Origin: Pedobacter gandavensis
GTDB taxonomy: Bacteria > Bacteroidota > Bacteroidia > Sphingobacteriales > Sphingobacteriaceae
DNA length: 64,000 nt
Direction of reading: 5' to 3'
Assembly: GCF_014172405.1 (NCBI RefSeq)
Contig: NZ_WNXC01000005.1
Coordinates: 1-64,000, forward strand
Of the stretch, positions 16,646 through 26,900 are shown piece by piece (position 1 is the first letter of the stretch; each line of letters opens with the position of its first letter). Position numbers and translations under genes: made by a program. The notes under the pieces were generated by a model, which searched no databases, was not told the DNA's origin, and saw only the letters and a program-made list of their open reading frames with translations.

Positions 16646-17953
16646 ATGAAAAAAACCATTTACACCTTACTAGTCGTGTTCCTGGCGCAACAAGCATTTG
16701 CGCAAGACATTGATAAGATCATTACCAGACCTTACGTAGAGCGCCTAATCAAAACACTGAGCAGCGATGAAATGGAAGGCCGTGCAACCTACTCTCCTGG
16801 CATTGATAAGGCCGCAAATTTTATTGCCGCTGAATTTAAAAGCATTGGATTGAAACCTTTGGAGGGAAATGGCTACCGACAAACCTTCACCAAGAAAAAG
16901 CTAAAACCTGTCAGCACACAAGTAAGTATTGATGGCAAAGATATCCCTGCCGAGAACATCCTTGTCTACGGTAATACTGCGGAAACACAGGTATTCGATC
17001 AAAGCAATAGTGCTGGCTGGATCAAACTTGATCCAGCAAAACCTTTCAACGCTCAGCTGAGGGCATTGACTAAAGAAAACAAAAAGCAATTGGTTTTAGT
17101 TGATCCGAAATTTGCAGATGTTTTCAAAAGAATCCGTGAGTATTTAGCGCAGGGTGCAGAACTTGATGAGAAAAAATCAGATAATGGCAGTACTGCTTTT
17201 GTTCTTGTACTTGGTGTGGATACCGTAGCTAAAGATTTTAGAGTCAACTTAAAAAATAAACTGGAAACACTGACCTTATTTAATGTGGCCGGAGTGATTC
17301 CTGGGAAATCAAAAGCAAAGGAGTTTGTTGTTTTCTCTGGTCACTATGACCATTTGGGGATTATTAAATCCGGAGATACAGACAGCATTGCAAACGGTGC
17401 AGATGATGACGCTTCTGGAACCACTGCTGTGATTGCCCTTGCGAAATACTACAAAAAACTAAATAACAACGAGCGCACGCTCATCTTTGTGGCCTTTACA
17501 GCAGAAGAAATCGGCGGTTTTGGAGCAAAACATTTCTCTGAAAAGCTAAATCCTGATGAAGTAGTTGCCATGTTCAACATTGAGATGATTGGTAAGGACA
17601 GCAAATTTGGTAAAAACACGGCCTTTATCACTGGTTATGATAAGTCAGACTTTGGAAAGATTTTACAGAAAAATTTGGAAGGCACAGAATTTACTTTCCA
17701 TCCAGATCCATATCCACAACAAAACTTATTTTACAGAAGTGACAACGCCACTTTAGCCGCGTTGGGAGTTCCTGCACATACGATCAGTACAGATCAGATT
17801 GACAGTGATAAATACTACCATACCGTAAAAGATGAGTTTGAGACCCTGGATGTAGACAACATTTTATCTACGATCAAAGGGATTGCAAAAAGTGCCAACA
17901 GCATTATTAAAGGTACAGACACTCCAACCAGAATTCCGAAATTGAGTAATTAA
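16646..17953 (+). CDS. Secreted M28-family zinc aminopeptidase
   Basis: Predicted periplasmic or secreted dizinc exopeptidase, 435 residues, with a signal peptide (1-19, cleaved near AFAQ). Metal and catalytic residues are visible: His233 (SGHYDHLG), Asp in GADDDASG (residues 251-258), Glu287-Glu288 (FTAEEIGG), the Glu of FNIEMIG and the final His in YYHTVKDE. A protease-associated-like region precedes the catalytic core. It lies 16 bases upstream of the tricorn-like protease gene, suggesting joint peptide breakdown outside the cytoplasm. Confidence 0.9.
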   Translation: MKKTIYTLLVVFLAQQAFAQDIDKIITRPYVERLIKTLSSDEMEGRATYSPGIDKAANFIAAEFKSIGLKPLEGNGYRQTFTKKKLKPVSTQVSIDGKDIPAENILVYGNTAETQVFDQSNSAGWIKLDPAKPFNAQLRALTKENKKQLVLVDPKFADVFKRIREYLAQGAELDEKKSDNGSTAFVLVLGVDTVAKDFRVNLKNKLETLTLFNVAGVIPGKSKAKEFVVFSGHYDHLGIIKSGDTDSIANGADDDASGTTAVIALAKYYKKLNNNERTLIFVAFTAEEIGGFGAKHFSEKLNPDEVVAMFNIEMIGKDSKFGKNTAFITGYDKSDFGKILQKNLEGTEFTFHPDPYPQQNLFYRSDNATLAALGVPAHTISTDQIDSDKYYHTVKDEFETLDVDNILSTIKGIAKSANSIIKGTDTPTRIPKLSN

Positions 17954-17969
17954 CTATAGTTATATTTTT

Positions 17970-20900
17970 ATGACCTTTCTTAAACCTAACAAACTATCAT
18001 TTCTTGCTGCTGCTGCACTATCGGTCTCGATGAGCCTGGGCTTAACCCTCCCTACTCTTGCGCAAAAACAAGAAACCCTTTTAGTCCGCAGCCCTGCTGT
18101 AAGTGCTAATAATTTGGCTTTTGTTTACGGTGGCGATATCTGGATTTCCGACAAAGATGGAAGTAATCCAAGGCGACTAACTGTAAACCCAGCGGTGGAG
18201 CAAAACCCTTTGTTCTCTCCTGACGGAAAACAAATTGCCTTTACTGGAAACTACGATGGAAACACCGATATATATGTGATCCCAGTGGAAGGCGGCGACC
18301 CAAAAAGAGTCACTTTTCATCCTGCTGCAGATATGTTAAGGGGATGGCTAGACAACAACCAGTTGTATTTTACATCTACCCGAGATTTTCAGTTTGCTTT
18401 AAGTCCGAGGATGCACCAGATCAATATCGACGGCAGCGCTGAAAAAGCATTACCAATGCCAGAAGCAACTCAAGGTACCCCATCTGCTGACAAAAGATAC
18501 TGGGCTTACATCAAAAACACCGATCCTACAGAACGCTCCAACGTAGCATTTAAACGCTATCGTGGTGGTGGAATGCCACAAATCTGGATTTTTGATACCC
18601 AGACAAAAGACATAGAAATCATTCCCGGACCAGGATCCAACAATGTGAAACCACAATGGGTTGGTAACAAGGTTTATTTCTTATCCGACAGGGATCTGAC
18701 TATGAATTTGTTCAGCTATGATGTGAAAAGTAAAAAGACGGAAAAGCTGACGAATTTCAAGGACTACGATATTAAAACATTGAGTATTGGTCCTGGTGTT
18801 ATTGCCTTTGAACAGGCTGGCAAAGCGCATATTTTAGAAACCGCAAACAACAAAGTGCGCAGTGTAGCGATCAGTATTCAGGCAGATGCACCTTACAAAA
18901 GGCCGCATTACATTGATATGGCTAGTGACATCCGCAATTCAGAAATCTCTCCTACAGGAGTTAGGGCTTTGTTTGAAAGTCGCGGGGAGATTTATTCCGT
19001 ACCTAAAGAAAAAGGTGATGCCAGAAACTTATCAAACTCACCTGGAAGCTATGAAAAATTCCCGGCATGGTCGCCAGATGGGAAATATATCTCTTACTTG
19101 TCCGACAAGAACGGTAGTTATCAACTGGTACTCCTGAATCAGGCAACGAAAGAAGCGCCAATTTATATTCCACTAGGTAAAACGCCATTCTATTACCAGC
19201 CGGTATGGTCGCCAGATAGCAAGAAACTATATTATGGTGATGCCCACCTGAACTTATTTTACATCGACATCAATAATCGCAAACCGATATTGGTGAAAGC
19301 AGATACCCAAGGTTCTACTACTGGCAGGTCTTTTAGTGCACTACAGCCAACCTGGTCGCCGGATTCTAAATGGATTTCTTATGTAGCTACCTTGCCAAAT
19401 GCGGTAAGTGCTGCGTATTTATACAATCTGGATACGGAAAGTCATACGCAGGTAACTGATGGGATGAGCGATGTTAATGGTCCGAGTTTCAGTAGAGATG
19501 GCAAATATTTATTCTTCCTGGCGAGTACGGATGTTGGCTTAACCAATAGTGGATTACACATGTCTGCTTATCAGCGCCCGGTAAATTACAACGCCTATGC
19601 TTTGATCCTTTCTAAAAAAACACCTTCTCTTTACAAAACGGAAAGTGATGAAGAGGTAATCAAATCAGAAGATACGCCGGCAAAGAAAAAAGAAGAGCCT
19701 AAGAAAGAAGATTCTAAAAAAGACAAGAAAGAAAAAGATAAAAAAGGAAAGGACGAAGAGAAACCTGCTACGCCAGCAGTAAAGAAAACCATAGAGGTAG
19801 ACCTTGCTGATTTGAGTGGCAGAATTATTTCACTGCCTATACCTTCCAGCGGACTTCAAGGTCTTGATGGTGGCGTAGACGGACAGTTACTTTATTTTAG
19901 AAATGGGGAGCTAGGTTCCCTGGATTTGAAAAAAATGGAAACCAGCACGTTGATTTCTGGTCTTTCCAGTCTGAGCGTAAGTTCCGATGGAAAGTCTATG
20001 CTTTACGGCTCCCGAGGTAATTACTACATCGTTGACGCAGGTAAAAAACCCGCTAGTTCAGAAAGCGGAAAGCTAAAACTAGAGGGCATCAAAGTATTGG
20101 TCGATCCTACCGCAGAGTGGAAACAGATGTTTGATGAAGTTTGGAACATGGAGAAAGATTTCTTCTATGTAGAAAACATGCATGGCACCGATTGGCCGGC
20201 AATGAAAGTGAAATATGAAAAATTCCTTCCTTATGTAAATCACCGCTCTGATCTTTCCTATGTTTTCAATGAGATGATGGGCGAGATGGTAGTTGGACAC
20301 AACTATATTTATCCTGGTGATGAGCCTAACGCACCTTCAGTCTCTGTAGGCATGTTGGGTGCAGACTATGAAATAGACAATGGACTTTATAAGATCAAAA
20401 AGATTTTCACCCGATTAGATTGGAATCCAACCTTTAAAGCTCCACTTGCGGAACCAGGCTTAAACATCAAAGAAGGTGATTATATCGTGGCTGTAGAAGG
20501 AGTCCCTTTAACTGCAAAGACTTCTATTTATAGCCTTTTTGATTTCAAAGTAGGCAAACAAGTCGCAATCAAAGTGAACAGTAAGCCGAGTTTGGATGGC
20601 GCAAGAGAAGTGGTTGTTGTGCCCGTGGCTGCCGGACAAGAGTTCGAGTTGAGGAAAATGGATTGGATGGAGAACAACCGCAAAAGGGTTGATAAACTTA
20701 GTGATGGTAAAATCGCTTATGTGTATATGCCAAATACCGGTCCTGATGGCTACACTTATTTCAACAGGTATTATTTCTCACAAATGGATAAAAAAGCCTT
20801 ATTGATGGACGAAAGAAACAACGGTGGAGGTTGGGTTGCAGATTACGTAATCGACTTATTGAGCCGTGAATTAATGAGTTACTGGGCCATCAGAGATGGA

Positions 20901-21311
20901 AAAAGTTTCACAACTCCAGGCAACGGCATCTTTGGTCCAAAAGCAATGTTGATCAATGAGAATGCAGGTTCTGGAGGTGATATGATGCCTTATATGTTTA
21001 GGAAGAAAGGTCTGGGTAAACTAGTTGGACGTACCACCATGGGTATCCTGGTTGGAATCAGCGGTTATCCAAGGTTGCTGGATGGTGGAAGCATCACCTC
21101 TCCTAACTTCGGTGTTTATGATACTGACGGAAAATGGATCATCGAAAACGAAGGTGTAGCACCGGATCATTTCGTGGAACAAACACCTAAAGATTTACTG
21201 GAAGGCAGAGACCCTCAATTGGATCGCACGATTAAAGTGCTACAAGACGAAATGAAAACTTATAAATATCCGAATGTAAGCAAACCTAAAGACCCAATAC
21301 GCGGACATTAG
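17970..21311 (+). CDS. Tricorn-like S41 peptidase (beta-propeller, PDZ, tail-specific protease)
   Basis: Large protease of 1113 residues, close to archaeal tricorn (about 1070), but with a signal peptide (residues 1-31), so probably periplasmic. It has N-terminal TolB/WD40-like propeller repeats (DGKQIAFTGNYDG, SPDGKYISYLSD, WSPDSKWISYV) and a Lys/Glu-rich low-complexity linker at about 567-607. The tricorn C1 helical region (WNMEKDFFYVENMHG) is followed by a PDZ domain and an S41 core. NGGGW (about 950) and GSGGDMMPYM (about 1000, with the nucleophile Ser) mark the active site. It follows the M28 gene by 16 bases. Such proteins degrade oligopeptides in this group. Confidence 0.92.
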   Translation: MTFLKPNKLSFLAAAALSVSMSLGLTLPTLAQKQETLLVRSPAVSANNLAFVYGGDIWISDKDGSNPRRLTVNPAVEQNPLFSPDGKQIAFTGNYDGNTDIYVIPVEGGDPKRVTFHPAADMLRGWLDNNQLYFTSTRDFQFALSPRMHQINIDGSAEKALPMPEATQGTPSADKRYWAYIKNTDPTERSNVAFKRYRGGGMPQIWIFDTQTKDIEIIPGPGSNNVKPQWVGNKVYFLSDRDLTMNLFSYDVKSKKTEKLTNFKDYDIKTLSIGPGVIAFEQAGKAHILETANNKVRSVAISIQADAPYKRPHYIDMASDIRNSEISPTGVRALFESRGEIYSVPKEKGDARNLSNSPGSYEKFPAWSPDGKYISYLSDKNGSYQLVLLNQATKEAPIYIPLGKTPFYYQPVWSPDSKKLYYGDAHLNLFYIDINNRKPILVKADTQGSTTGRSFSALQPTWSPDSKWISYVATLPNAVSAAYLYNLDTESHTQVTDGMSDVNGPSFSRDGKYLFFLASTDVGLTNSGLHMSAYQRPVNYNAYALILSKKTPSLYKTESDEEVIKSEDTPAKKKEEPKKEDSKKDKKEKDKKGKDEEKPATPAVKKTIEVDLADLSGRIISLPIPSSGLQGLDGGVDGQLLYFRNGELGSLDLKKMETSTLISGLSSLSVSSDGKSMLYGSRGNYYIVDAGKKPASSESGKLKLEGIKVLVDPTAEWKQMFDEVWNMEKDFFYVENMHGTDWPAMKVKYEKFLPYVNHRSDLSYVFNEMMGEMVVGHNYIYPGDEPNAPSVSVGMLGADYEIDNGLYKIKKIFTRLDWNPTFKAPLAEPGLNIKEGDYIVAVEGVPLTAKTSIYSLFDFKVGKQVAIKVNSKPSLDGAREVVVVPVAAGQEFELRKMDWMENNRKRVDKLSDGKIAYVYMPNTGPDGYTYFNRYYFSQMDKKALLMDERNNGGGWVADYVIDLLSRELMSYWAIRDGKSFTTPGNGIFGPKAMLINENAGSGGDMMPYMFRKKGLGKLVGRTTMGILVGISGYPRLLDGGSITSPNFGVYDTDGKWIIENEGVAPDHFVEQTPKDLLEGRDPQLDRTIKVLQDEMKTYKYPNVSKPKDPIRGH

Positions 21312-21315
21312 GTTA

Positions 21316-21348
21316 GAAAAGACCATCGCTTTATTCGATGGTCTTTTC
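21316..21348. terminator. Terminator shared by convergent tricorn and GNAT genes
   Basis: GAAAAGACCATCG (21316-21328) pairs perfectly with CGATGGTCTTTTC (21336-21348) around a seven-base loop. On the minus strand the stem overlaps the last codons and stop of the GNAT gene, an economical arrangement. Confidence 0.8.
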
Positions 21349-21828
21349 CATCACATAATCATTCATAAAGAAACCGTTGCCAATTTCCAGGTTAACGGTT
21401 TCTTTTATTTTAAATCCGGCATTTTTATAAAATTCCGTCGATTTATTCTCACGATTCACATTTAATTCCAGGCTTTTTCCGCCTGCTTCTTTTACCTTAT
21501 CAAACACCTCATTGATCAGGAGTTTACCAACCCCCTTCCCATGGACTTCCGGCAACACATAAAGCTTATGTAACTTATAGGCGTCATCGCTATTTTCTAA
21601 TTTTGAATAAGAAGCAAATCCTACGTCTTTCCCCTCAACTTCTGCAATCAGGAAAACATAACCTTCCAATAGCTGATCTAACAGAACGCCTTTATTATAC
21701 ATCTTTTCCAACATATAATCGATTTGCTCAGCACTGATGATGCCACTATAGGTAGGCCCCCAAGTGATTTTTGCAATCTCCTGGATGGAACTTAAATCTT
21801 TCTCTTTTCCTCTTCTAAGCAGGATCAT
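21331..21828 (-). CDS. GNAT family N-acetyltransferase
   Basis: Acetyl-CoA-dependent transferase of 165 residues. The acetyl-CoA-binding motif A is LYVLPEVHGKGVGKLLI (Q/RxxGxG/A-type loop HGKGVGK), followed by LELNVNRENKSTEFYKNAGF, the classic motif B with Tyr, and the C-terminal FMNDYVMEK. The acceptor substrate is unknown. Its start codon overlaps the stop of the upstream gene by four bases (ATGA type), so the two are coupled. Confidence 0.9.
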   Translation of the reverse strand: MILLRRGKEKDLSSIQEIAKITWGPTYSGIISAEQIDYMLEKMYNKGVLLDQLLEGYVFLIAEVEGKDVGFASYSKLENSDDAYKLHKLYVLPEVHGKGVGKLLINEVFDKVKEAGGKSLELNVNRENKSTEFYKNAGFKIKETVNLEIGNGFFMNDYVMEKTIE

Positions 21829-22388
21829 AGTTTTTCGCTGATAAACAGATAAGCACTATTAAAATCGAAAGTAACGAAGCCATCATTGATCACCACGAAA
21901 TCCTCATTTTCATTTTGTTTCAGGTTACTGGTTTCAAAATAGGAAAGAACTTCAATATGGAAAATACTGTCTTTCGGTTTCCATACCGAGAATCCAGACT
22001 TTATCGCGTATGCTTTCTCCGTTGCGGTGAATACGACGATGTTGATTTCATCAATATAACTTCCCAATTCCCTTAGCTTCGCTTTGGTATCAATCACATT
22101 GACTGCAGAATATTTTTCCTTAATCAGGTAATCCAATACGGCGTCCAGTGCTTCCCCTTTGGCAGGAATGACTTTCGTATTTTCTTGAGAAAACTCCTGG
22201 TCTACAGGGTTCACTACAAGGTCTACTTTTAGGCCGAGGCTAATCATTTTCTCATAAAGCGCCGCATTGACGATTAATGTAGGGCTCCACTCCAATAGCT
22301 GACCCAGGTATTCTTCATTAAACTCACCTAAATCATGAATATATAAGGCTGGTTCTTGTTTTTCTCTAACGATGTGATGTGATGACAT
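21825..22388 (-). CDS. Thiamine-pyrophosphokinase-like protein, apparently degenerate
   Basis: The 187-residue product resembles the Bacteroidota proteins annotated as thiamine pyrophosphokinase. MSSHHIVREKQEPAL, LGQLLEWSPTLIV and LGLKVDLVV correspond to the N-terminal Rossmann-like half. The catalytic acidic motif normally read as GDFDS is replaced by NPVDQE, and the TDxxKA segment by ALDAVLDYL. The usual GxxGGRxDH segment is not recognisable. Catalysis is therefore doubtful; a regulatory or unknown role is possible. It overlaps the GNAT gene by four bases. A vegetative promoter ends five bases before the ATG. Confidence 0.5.
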   Translation of the reverse strand: MSSHHIVREKQEPALYIHDLGEFNEEYLGQLLEWSPTLIVNAALYEKMISLGLKVDLVVNPVDQEFSQENTKVIPAKGEALDAVLDYLIKEKYSAVNVIDTKAKLRELGSYIDEINIVVFTATEKAYAIKSGFSVWKPKDSIFHIEVLSYFETSNLKQNENEDFVVINDGFVTFDFNSAYLFISEKL

Positions 22389-22392
22389 AAAA

Positions 22393-22422
22393 CAAATATA
22401 TTGTAAAAACCCTTAAAACAAA
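22393..22422 (-). promoter_or_regulatory. Promoter of the TPK-like/GNAT pair, probably leaderless
   Basis: On the minus strand TTTG (22422 to 22419), an 18-base spacer and TATATTTG (22400 to 22393). The -7 element ends five bases upstream of the ATG at 22388, so the mRNA would begin at the start codon. The -33 element overlaps the edge of the susD terminator hairpin. Confidence 0.65.
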
Positions 22423-22449
22423 GGAAGGCCGGTAAAAACCGGCCTTCCT
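22422..22449 (-). terminator. Terminator after the first susD gene
   Basis: AGGAAGGCCGG (22422-22432) pairs with CCGGCCTTCCT (22439-22449) around a six-base loop. On the minus strand it is followed by the T-rich TTGTTTTAAG, consistent with termination of the leftward susCD transcript. Confidence 0.8.
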
Positions 22450-22474
22450 AATTTATTCAATATTATTGATATTA

Positions 22475-23980
22475 CTATTCTGGATTCTGAACCAGATTAG
22501 GATTCGCAGTCAATTCACTTTGAGGAATGTAATAAATTACACGAGGAGAAGTATAAGGAATCTCTTGAGTAACTTGACCTGAAGGTAAATGTGTTCCAGG
22601 ATAGTTTCTAACCATGGTCTGTTTATTTCTGAACACATCGAATTTACGTTGTGCTTCAAAAGCAAGTTCCAATCTTCTTTCATCCAACACCACATCCAAT
22701 ACATTGGTATATCCCATCATATTTGAGGCAGAAAACAATTCCAAACCTTTTAAGCCAGCACGTTCTCTGATGATGTTCACATCTGATAAAGCATCATTAG
22801 TATTCCCTCTTTTGGCAGAAACCTCAGCTCTGGTCAGGTACATTTCTGCAAGACGCAATATCACCGGAGAACTTAATGTTTCCACACCATCCTGATAAGA
22901 ATACTTCATCACATAGTAAATTGGGTATCCGTTACGTTTTGCCAGAATTGGCTTACCATTGGCATCCAACTTCACATTTCCATCGGCATCTTTTTCGTAA
23001 TTAGGACGAACAAAAGCATGACGCAAATCATTAGGGAATTTATCCAACAGGTTTCTATAACTTTCAGAAGCATACATCTCTCCGTAACCCATACCACCCG
23101 AAGTAAAGTACATAGATCCAATAGAATCATCACCACGGTCATCTTTTAATTCATGTTTAATGGCGAAGATGGTTTCCTGAAGTTTACTGTCACCACCAGG
23201 AGCTACCGTAAAGTAACTTCCAAGATTTGCAGAACTCACCAAGGCATATCTATTTGATTTAATCACTTCATCTGCATATTTATACGCATTATCATAGTCG
23301 CCCATATATAGATAAACTCGACTTAAAAGCGCCATTGCTACTTCTTTTGAAGCATAAATATTAGATTTAGTGCTGCCCATCAATTTAATCGATTCTAACA
23401 AATCGCTAATCACTACTGCATAAACGTCTTTCACTTTCGCACGTGAACCTCGCTCTTTAACATCACTATTTGTTTTGATCACGATACCTAAAGATTCTCC
23501 ATTGTCGTCTGTATATGGGCGACCGAAGAACCTCACCAAATCAAAATGGATCATTGCTCTCAGGAAATAGTTTTCACCAAGCAATTGATTCATTACTGCG
23601 TTATCGCCTCTAGTAGCTTTTTCAATCACCACGTTGGTACCATAGATTGCCTGATAACCCTTACGCCAGATCATTTCTGTATTACCCTGACTTTTTAGGT
23701 GACGGTAGTTGTAAGCATAGAATAGATCATCAGTAGTAGTCCCGCTTAAGGATACGTTATCACTTGCATACTCAGAAAGCATGTGGTAATTACGCGTGTA
23801 ATAAGGATCTTTGATATAATTATAAGTACCGATCGTTGCAGCAGTCAGACCTTCAACAGTGTTTACAATCTGCTCTGTCGTTAAGGCATTATAAGGTTTT
23901 AAATCCAGGTCTTCTTTGCAGGATGAAGCAGTCAGTGTCAATAATACCGCTACAGCCAATTTATATTTTTTCATCATCAT
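22475..23980 (-). CDS. SusD/RagB family surface lipoprotein
   Basis: Surface substrate-binding lipoprotein that caps the SusC channel encoded upstream. With the start at 23980 (MMMKKYK, preceded by AAAGAGAA) it has 501 residues. The lipobox is TASSCKED, and the KED after the Cys resembles a Bacteroidota surface-export signal. Alpha-helical tetratricopeptide-like features and conserved stretches such as NYFLRAMIHFDLVRFFGRPY, RLAEMYLTRAEVSAKRG and DERRLELAFEAQRKFDVFR are diagnostic of the family. I reject the longer frame to 24013 since it overlaps susC. The substrate is unknown and no degradative enzyme lies nearby. Confidence 0.95.
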   Translation of the reverse strand: MMMKKYKLAVAVLLTLTASSCKEDLDLKPYNALTTEQIVNTVEGLTAATIGTYNYIKDPYYTRNYHMLSEYASDNVSLSGTTTDDLFYAYNYRHLKSQGNTEMIWRKGYQAIYGTNVVIEKATRGDNAVMNQLLGENYFLRAMIHFDLVRFFGRPYTDDNGESLGIVIKTNSDVKERGSRAKVKDVYAVVISDLLESIKLMGSTKSNIYASKEVAMALLSRVYLYMGDYDNAYKYADEVIKSNRYALVSSANLGSYFTVAPGGDSKLQETIFAIKHELKDDRGDDSIGSMYFTSGGMGYGEMYASESYRNLLDKFPNDLRHAFVRPNYEKDADGNVKLDANGKPILAKRNGYPIYYVMKYSYQDGVETLSSPVILRLAEMYLTRAEVSAKRGNTNDALSDVNIIRERAGLKGLELFSASNMMGYTNVLDVVLDERRLELAFEAQRKFDVFRNKQTMVRNYPGTHLPSGQVTQEIPYTSPRVIYYIPQSELTANPNLVQNPE

Positions 23981-23999
23981 TGTTCTCTTTAAAATAGTT

Positions 24000-26900
24000 T
24001 TAGAAACTAACATTTACACCAAATAACACCTTCTTACTGATTGGGTATTTAGTACCACTCACGCCAACAGCATTGTTCCCTTCTGAAACCAATGAAACCT
24101 CAGGGTCCATTCCAGAGAATTTAGTTAGCGTAATTAGGTTGTCTCCGCTTACAAAGAAGCGAACGTTAGACAGCTTTAACTTTTCGGTTACTTTATCAGA
24201 TAAAGTATAACCTAAAGTTATGTTACGTAATCTGATGTAAGAACCATCTTCCAGGTATCTTGAACTTCTTTTGTTAGAGTTTCTATTGCCATTCGCTACT
24301 GCTTTTGGGTGTGTAGCAATATCACCTGGATTCTCCCAACGGCTCCATCCACTTTTCAAGATCATGCTGTTGTATTGAGGATATGCACCATCTGCATCAA
24401 AAAGTTCGCGTGCAGAATTGTACACAGTACCTCCGGAAACAAAGTTGAAGAAAGCATTCAGGCTAAAGTTTTTGTAAGAGAACTCATTCCCTATACCACC
24501 GATAAAATCAGGCGTTGAAGTACCTACAAACTGTCTGTCTGCATTATCTAGGTTGTTTGTGGTTACTCTGGACGCTACACCATTAGCATCTGTTTTTGTC
24601 ATGTACCATAGTGGATCTCCGTTCTTTGGATCTACCCCAGCCCATTCTTCCATGTACCATGAATTCAGGTCGCGACCAACAGCTACTCTTTGGTATCCTC
24701 TTTCGATAGCCTGACCTCTGTAAAGGCCCAATACTTTGTTTTTGTTGATACCGATATTAAATGAGGTATTCCATTTGAATTCACCAGTTAAGTTTTTAGT
24801 ATTCAATTCTATATCAATACCCTTGTTTCTTACTGATCCGATATTCTCCGTAGAAAAATAGAAACCAGTTTCTGAAGGCAATGGTACATCAAGAATTAAG
24901 TCTTTATTGGTACGTTGGTAGGCATCAATGCTCAAATCAATTCTGTTAAAAAAGCTGATATCCAAACCTGCATTGATCGTTGTAGGCGTTTCCCAAGTTA
25001 AATTCGGGTTTGGCAAACTACGAGGGAATGCTCCCGGAATACCACCATACTGTACATTGGCCAGGTAAAGATCCAAATGGGCATAATCCCCACCAGGTGT
25101 ATTTCCTGTTACTCCATAACTACCACGTAATTTTAAGGTATTGATGACTTTAGATTCGAAGAATTTTTCATTGGCAATGTTCCATCCAGCTCCAAAAGAG
25201 TAGAATAAACCATATCTGCTATTCGCACCGAATTTCGAAGATCCGTCATTTCTCATGGATACTGTCGCAAAATAACGGTTATCATAGTTATAGTCTCCCA
25301 TAAACAGCTCAGAAACGAATCTGCTCATTGATCTGTTACCCGAAAGACCTTTGGCAATCGCAGTAGCATCCATTGAACTTAGATCAGGAAGGATTCCTGT
25401 TCCTGTACCATTAAGTCCGTCCACATAGTTTTGCTGATATTCAAATCCGGCAATACCCGATAGGTTATGCTTACCGAAAGAATGTGCTGCATTGAACAAG
25501 TTAGAAGTAATGAAAGAGTTGGTGTAACCGTAACCATTGTACAGCTCTCCTCTATTCGCTTTTCCTGCTGGTGTACGCGGATCAATCAATCTTTCAGCAC
25601 GTGAATTGGTTACTGTATAACGGTTAGAAGTGGCAAAATTCAACCAATCCGTTACTTTATATTCCAATTTAACATCTGCCGAAAGATTTTGTCCACGGGA
25701 GTTATCTCTGTTATATTGACTTACATACAAGAAATTACTTTTATCTCTACCATACCATTGGCTATTGGCATCCACATATTTTGGAGAACCATCTGCATTA
25801 TATGGGTTGTCCCATGGCATATTGGTATAAGACTGATCTAAAGCACCACTTGGATCGTTGTTTGTTTTAGTAAAACCAGCATTAAGTCTTGCCGTTACTT
25901 TAAAACGATCATTGATTTTATGCTCCAGGTTAGTACGGAAGTTAAAGCTCTTATAGTCTGTATTTACTAAAGTACCTTGCTCATCATAATAGTTGGCTCC
26001 AACATAAAATTTCGTTTTCTCGTCACCACCAGAAATACTCAATGCCTGGTTATTGGTAATTCCTTGTCTGAAAGCTAAATCTCTCCAATCTGTATTACCT
26101 GGCTCAACTGGCATAAATCCTGCTAAATAACCCGGAAGAGTTAGTGCTAGATCCTTGCTTGCCAGAAAGTCATCAATCTGTTGTTGTGTTGGATTAGGAA
26201 TTGTTTTCTGCAATTCTTTGATGAATGCTGCACGTTTTCCAGTATAATCATTGGTATACATGTAAGCACTATAATCACGTAACTGCTGTCCATTCATCAC
26301 TTTAAAGTTTCCTTCTGAAGCAGTATTTAAACCAAAAGCGCCACTATAGTCAATTTTAGTTTTACCTGCTTTACCTTGTTTAGTGGTAATTACAATGACA
26401 CCATTTGCTGCTCTTGAACCATAAAGGCCTGTTGCGGCTGCATCTTTCAGGATACTTATCGATTCGATATCACGTGGGTTTGCAGTTCCACCAATCACAC
26501 CATCTACCACCATTAATGGTTCAGATCCTGAACTCAATGTACCTGTACCACGAATACGAATGCTTGTTGAGGCACCCGGTTGTCCTGAAGGAACACTTAC
26601 GTTTACGCCGGAAGCTTTACCCTGTAACATCGCAGAAGTACTGTTACTCGTTACATCCAATAATTTCTTTGCAGAAACTGTCGATACAGAACTCACCAAT
26701 TGCGATTTGTTTTTGGTTACATAACCAACTACCACCACCTCATTCATTAAGTTATCAGTTGGTTTCAAGCTAACTTTGATGGGATTTTTTGCCCCAGCGC
26801 CGATTTCCTGAGTATCGTACCCCATATAGGAAAACAGAAGTGCTGATTTATCATCAGTCTTGATGCTGAATTTCCCATCGTTATCTGTCATGGTACCGCC

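Noticed and set aside
19670..19790. Lys/Glu-rich stretch in the tricorn-like gene as a possible frameshift or insertion
   Set aside because: The frame continues with normal tricorn domains on both sides; low-complexity linkers are common at this point of the family.
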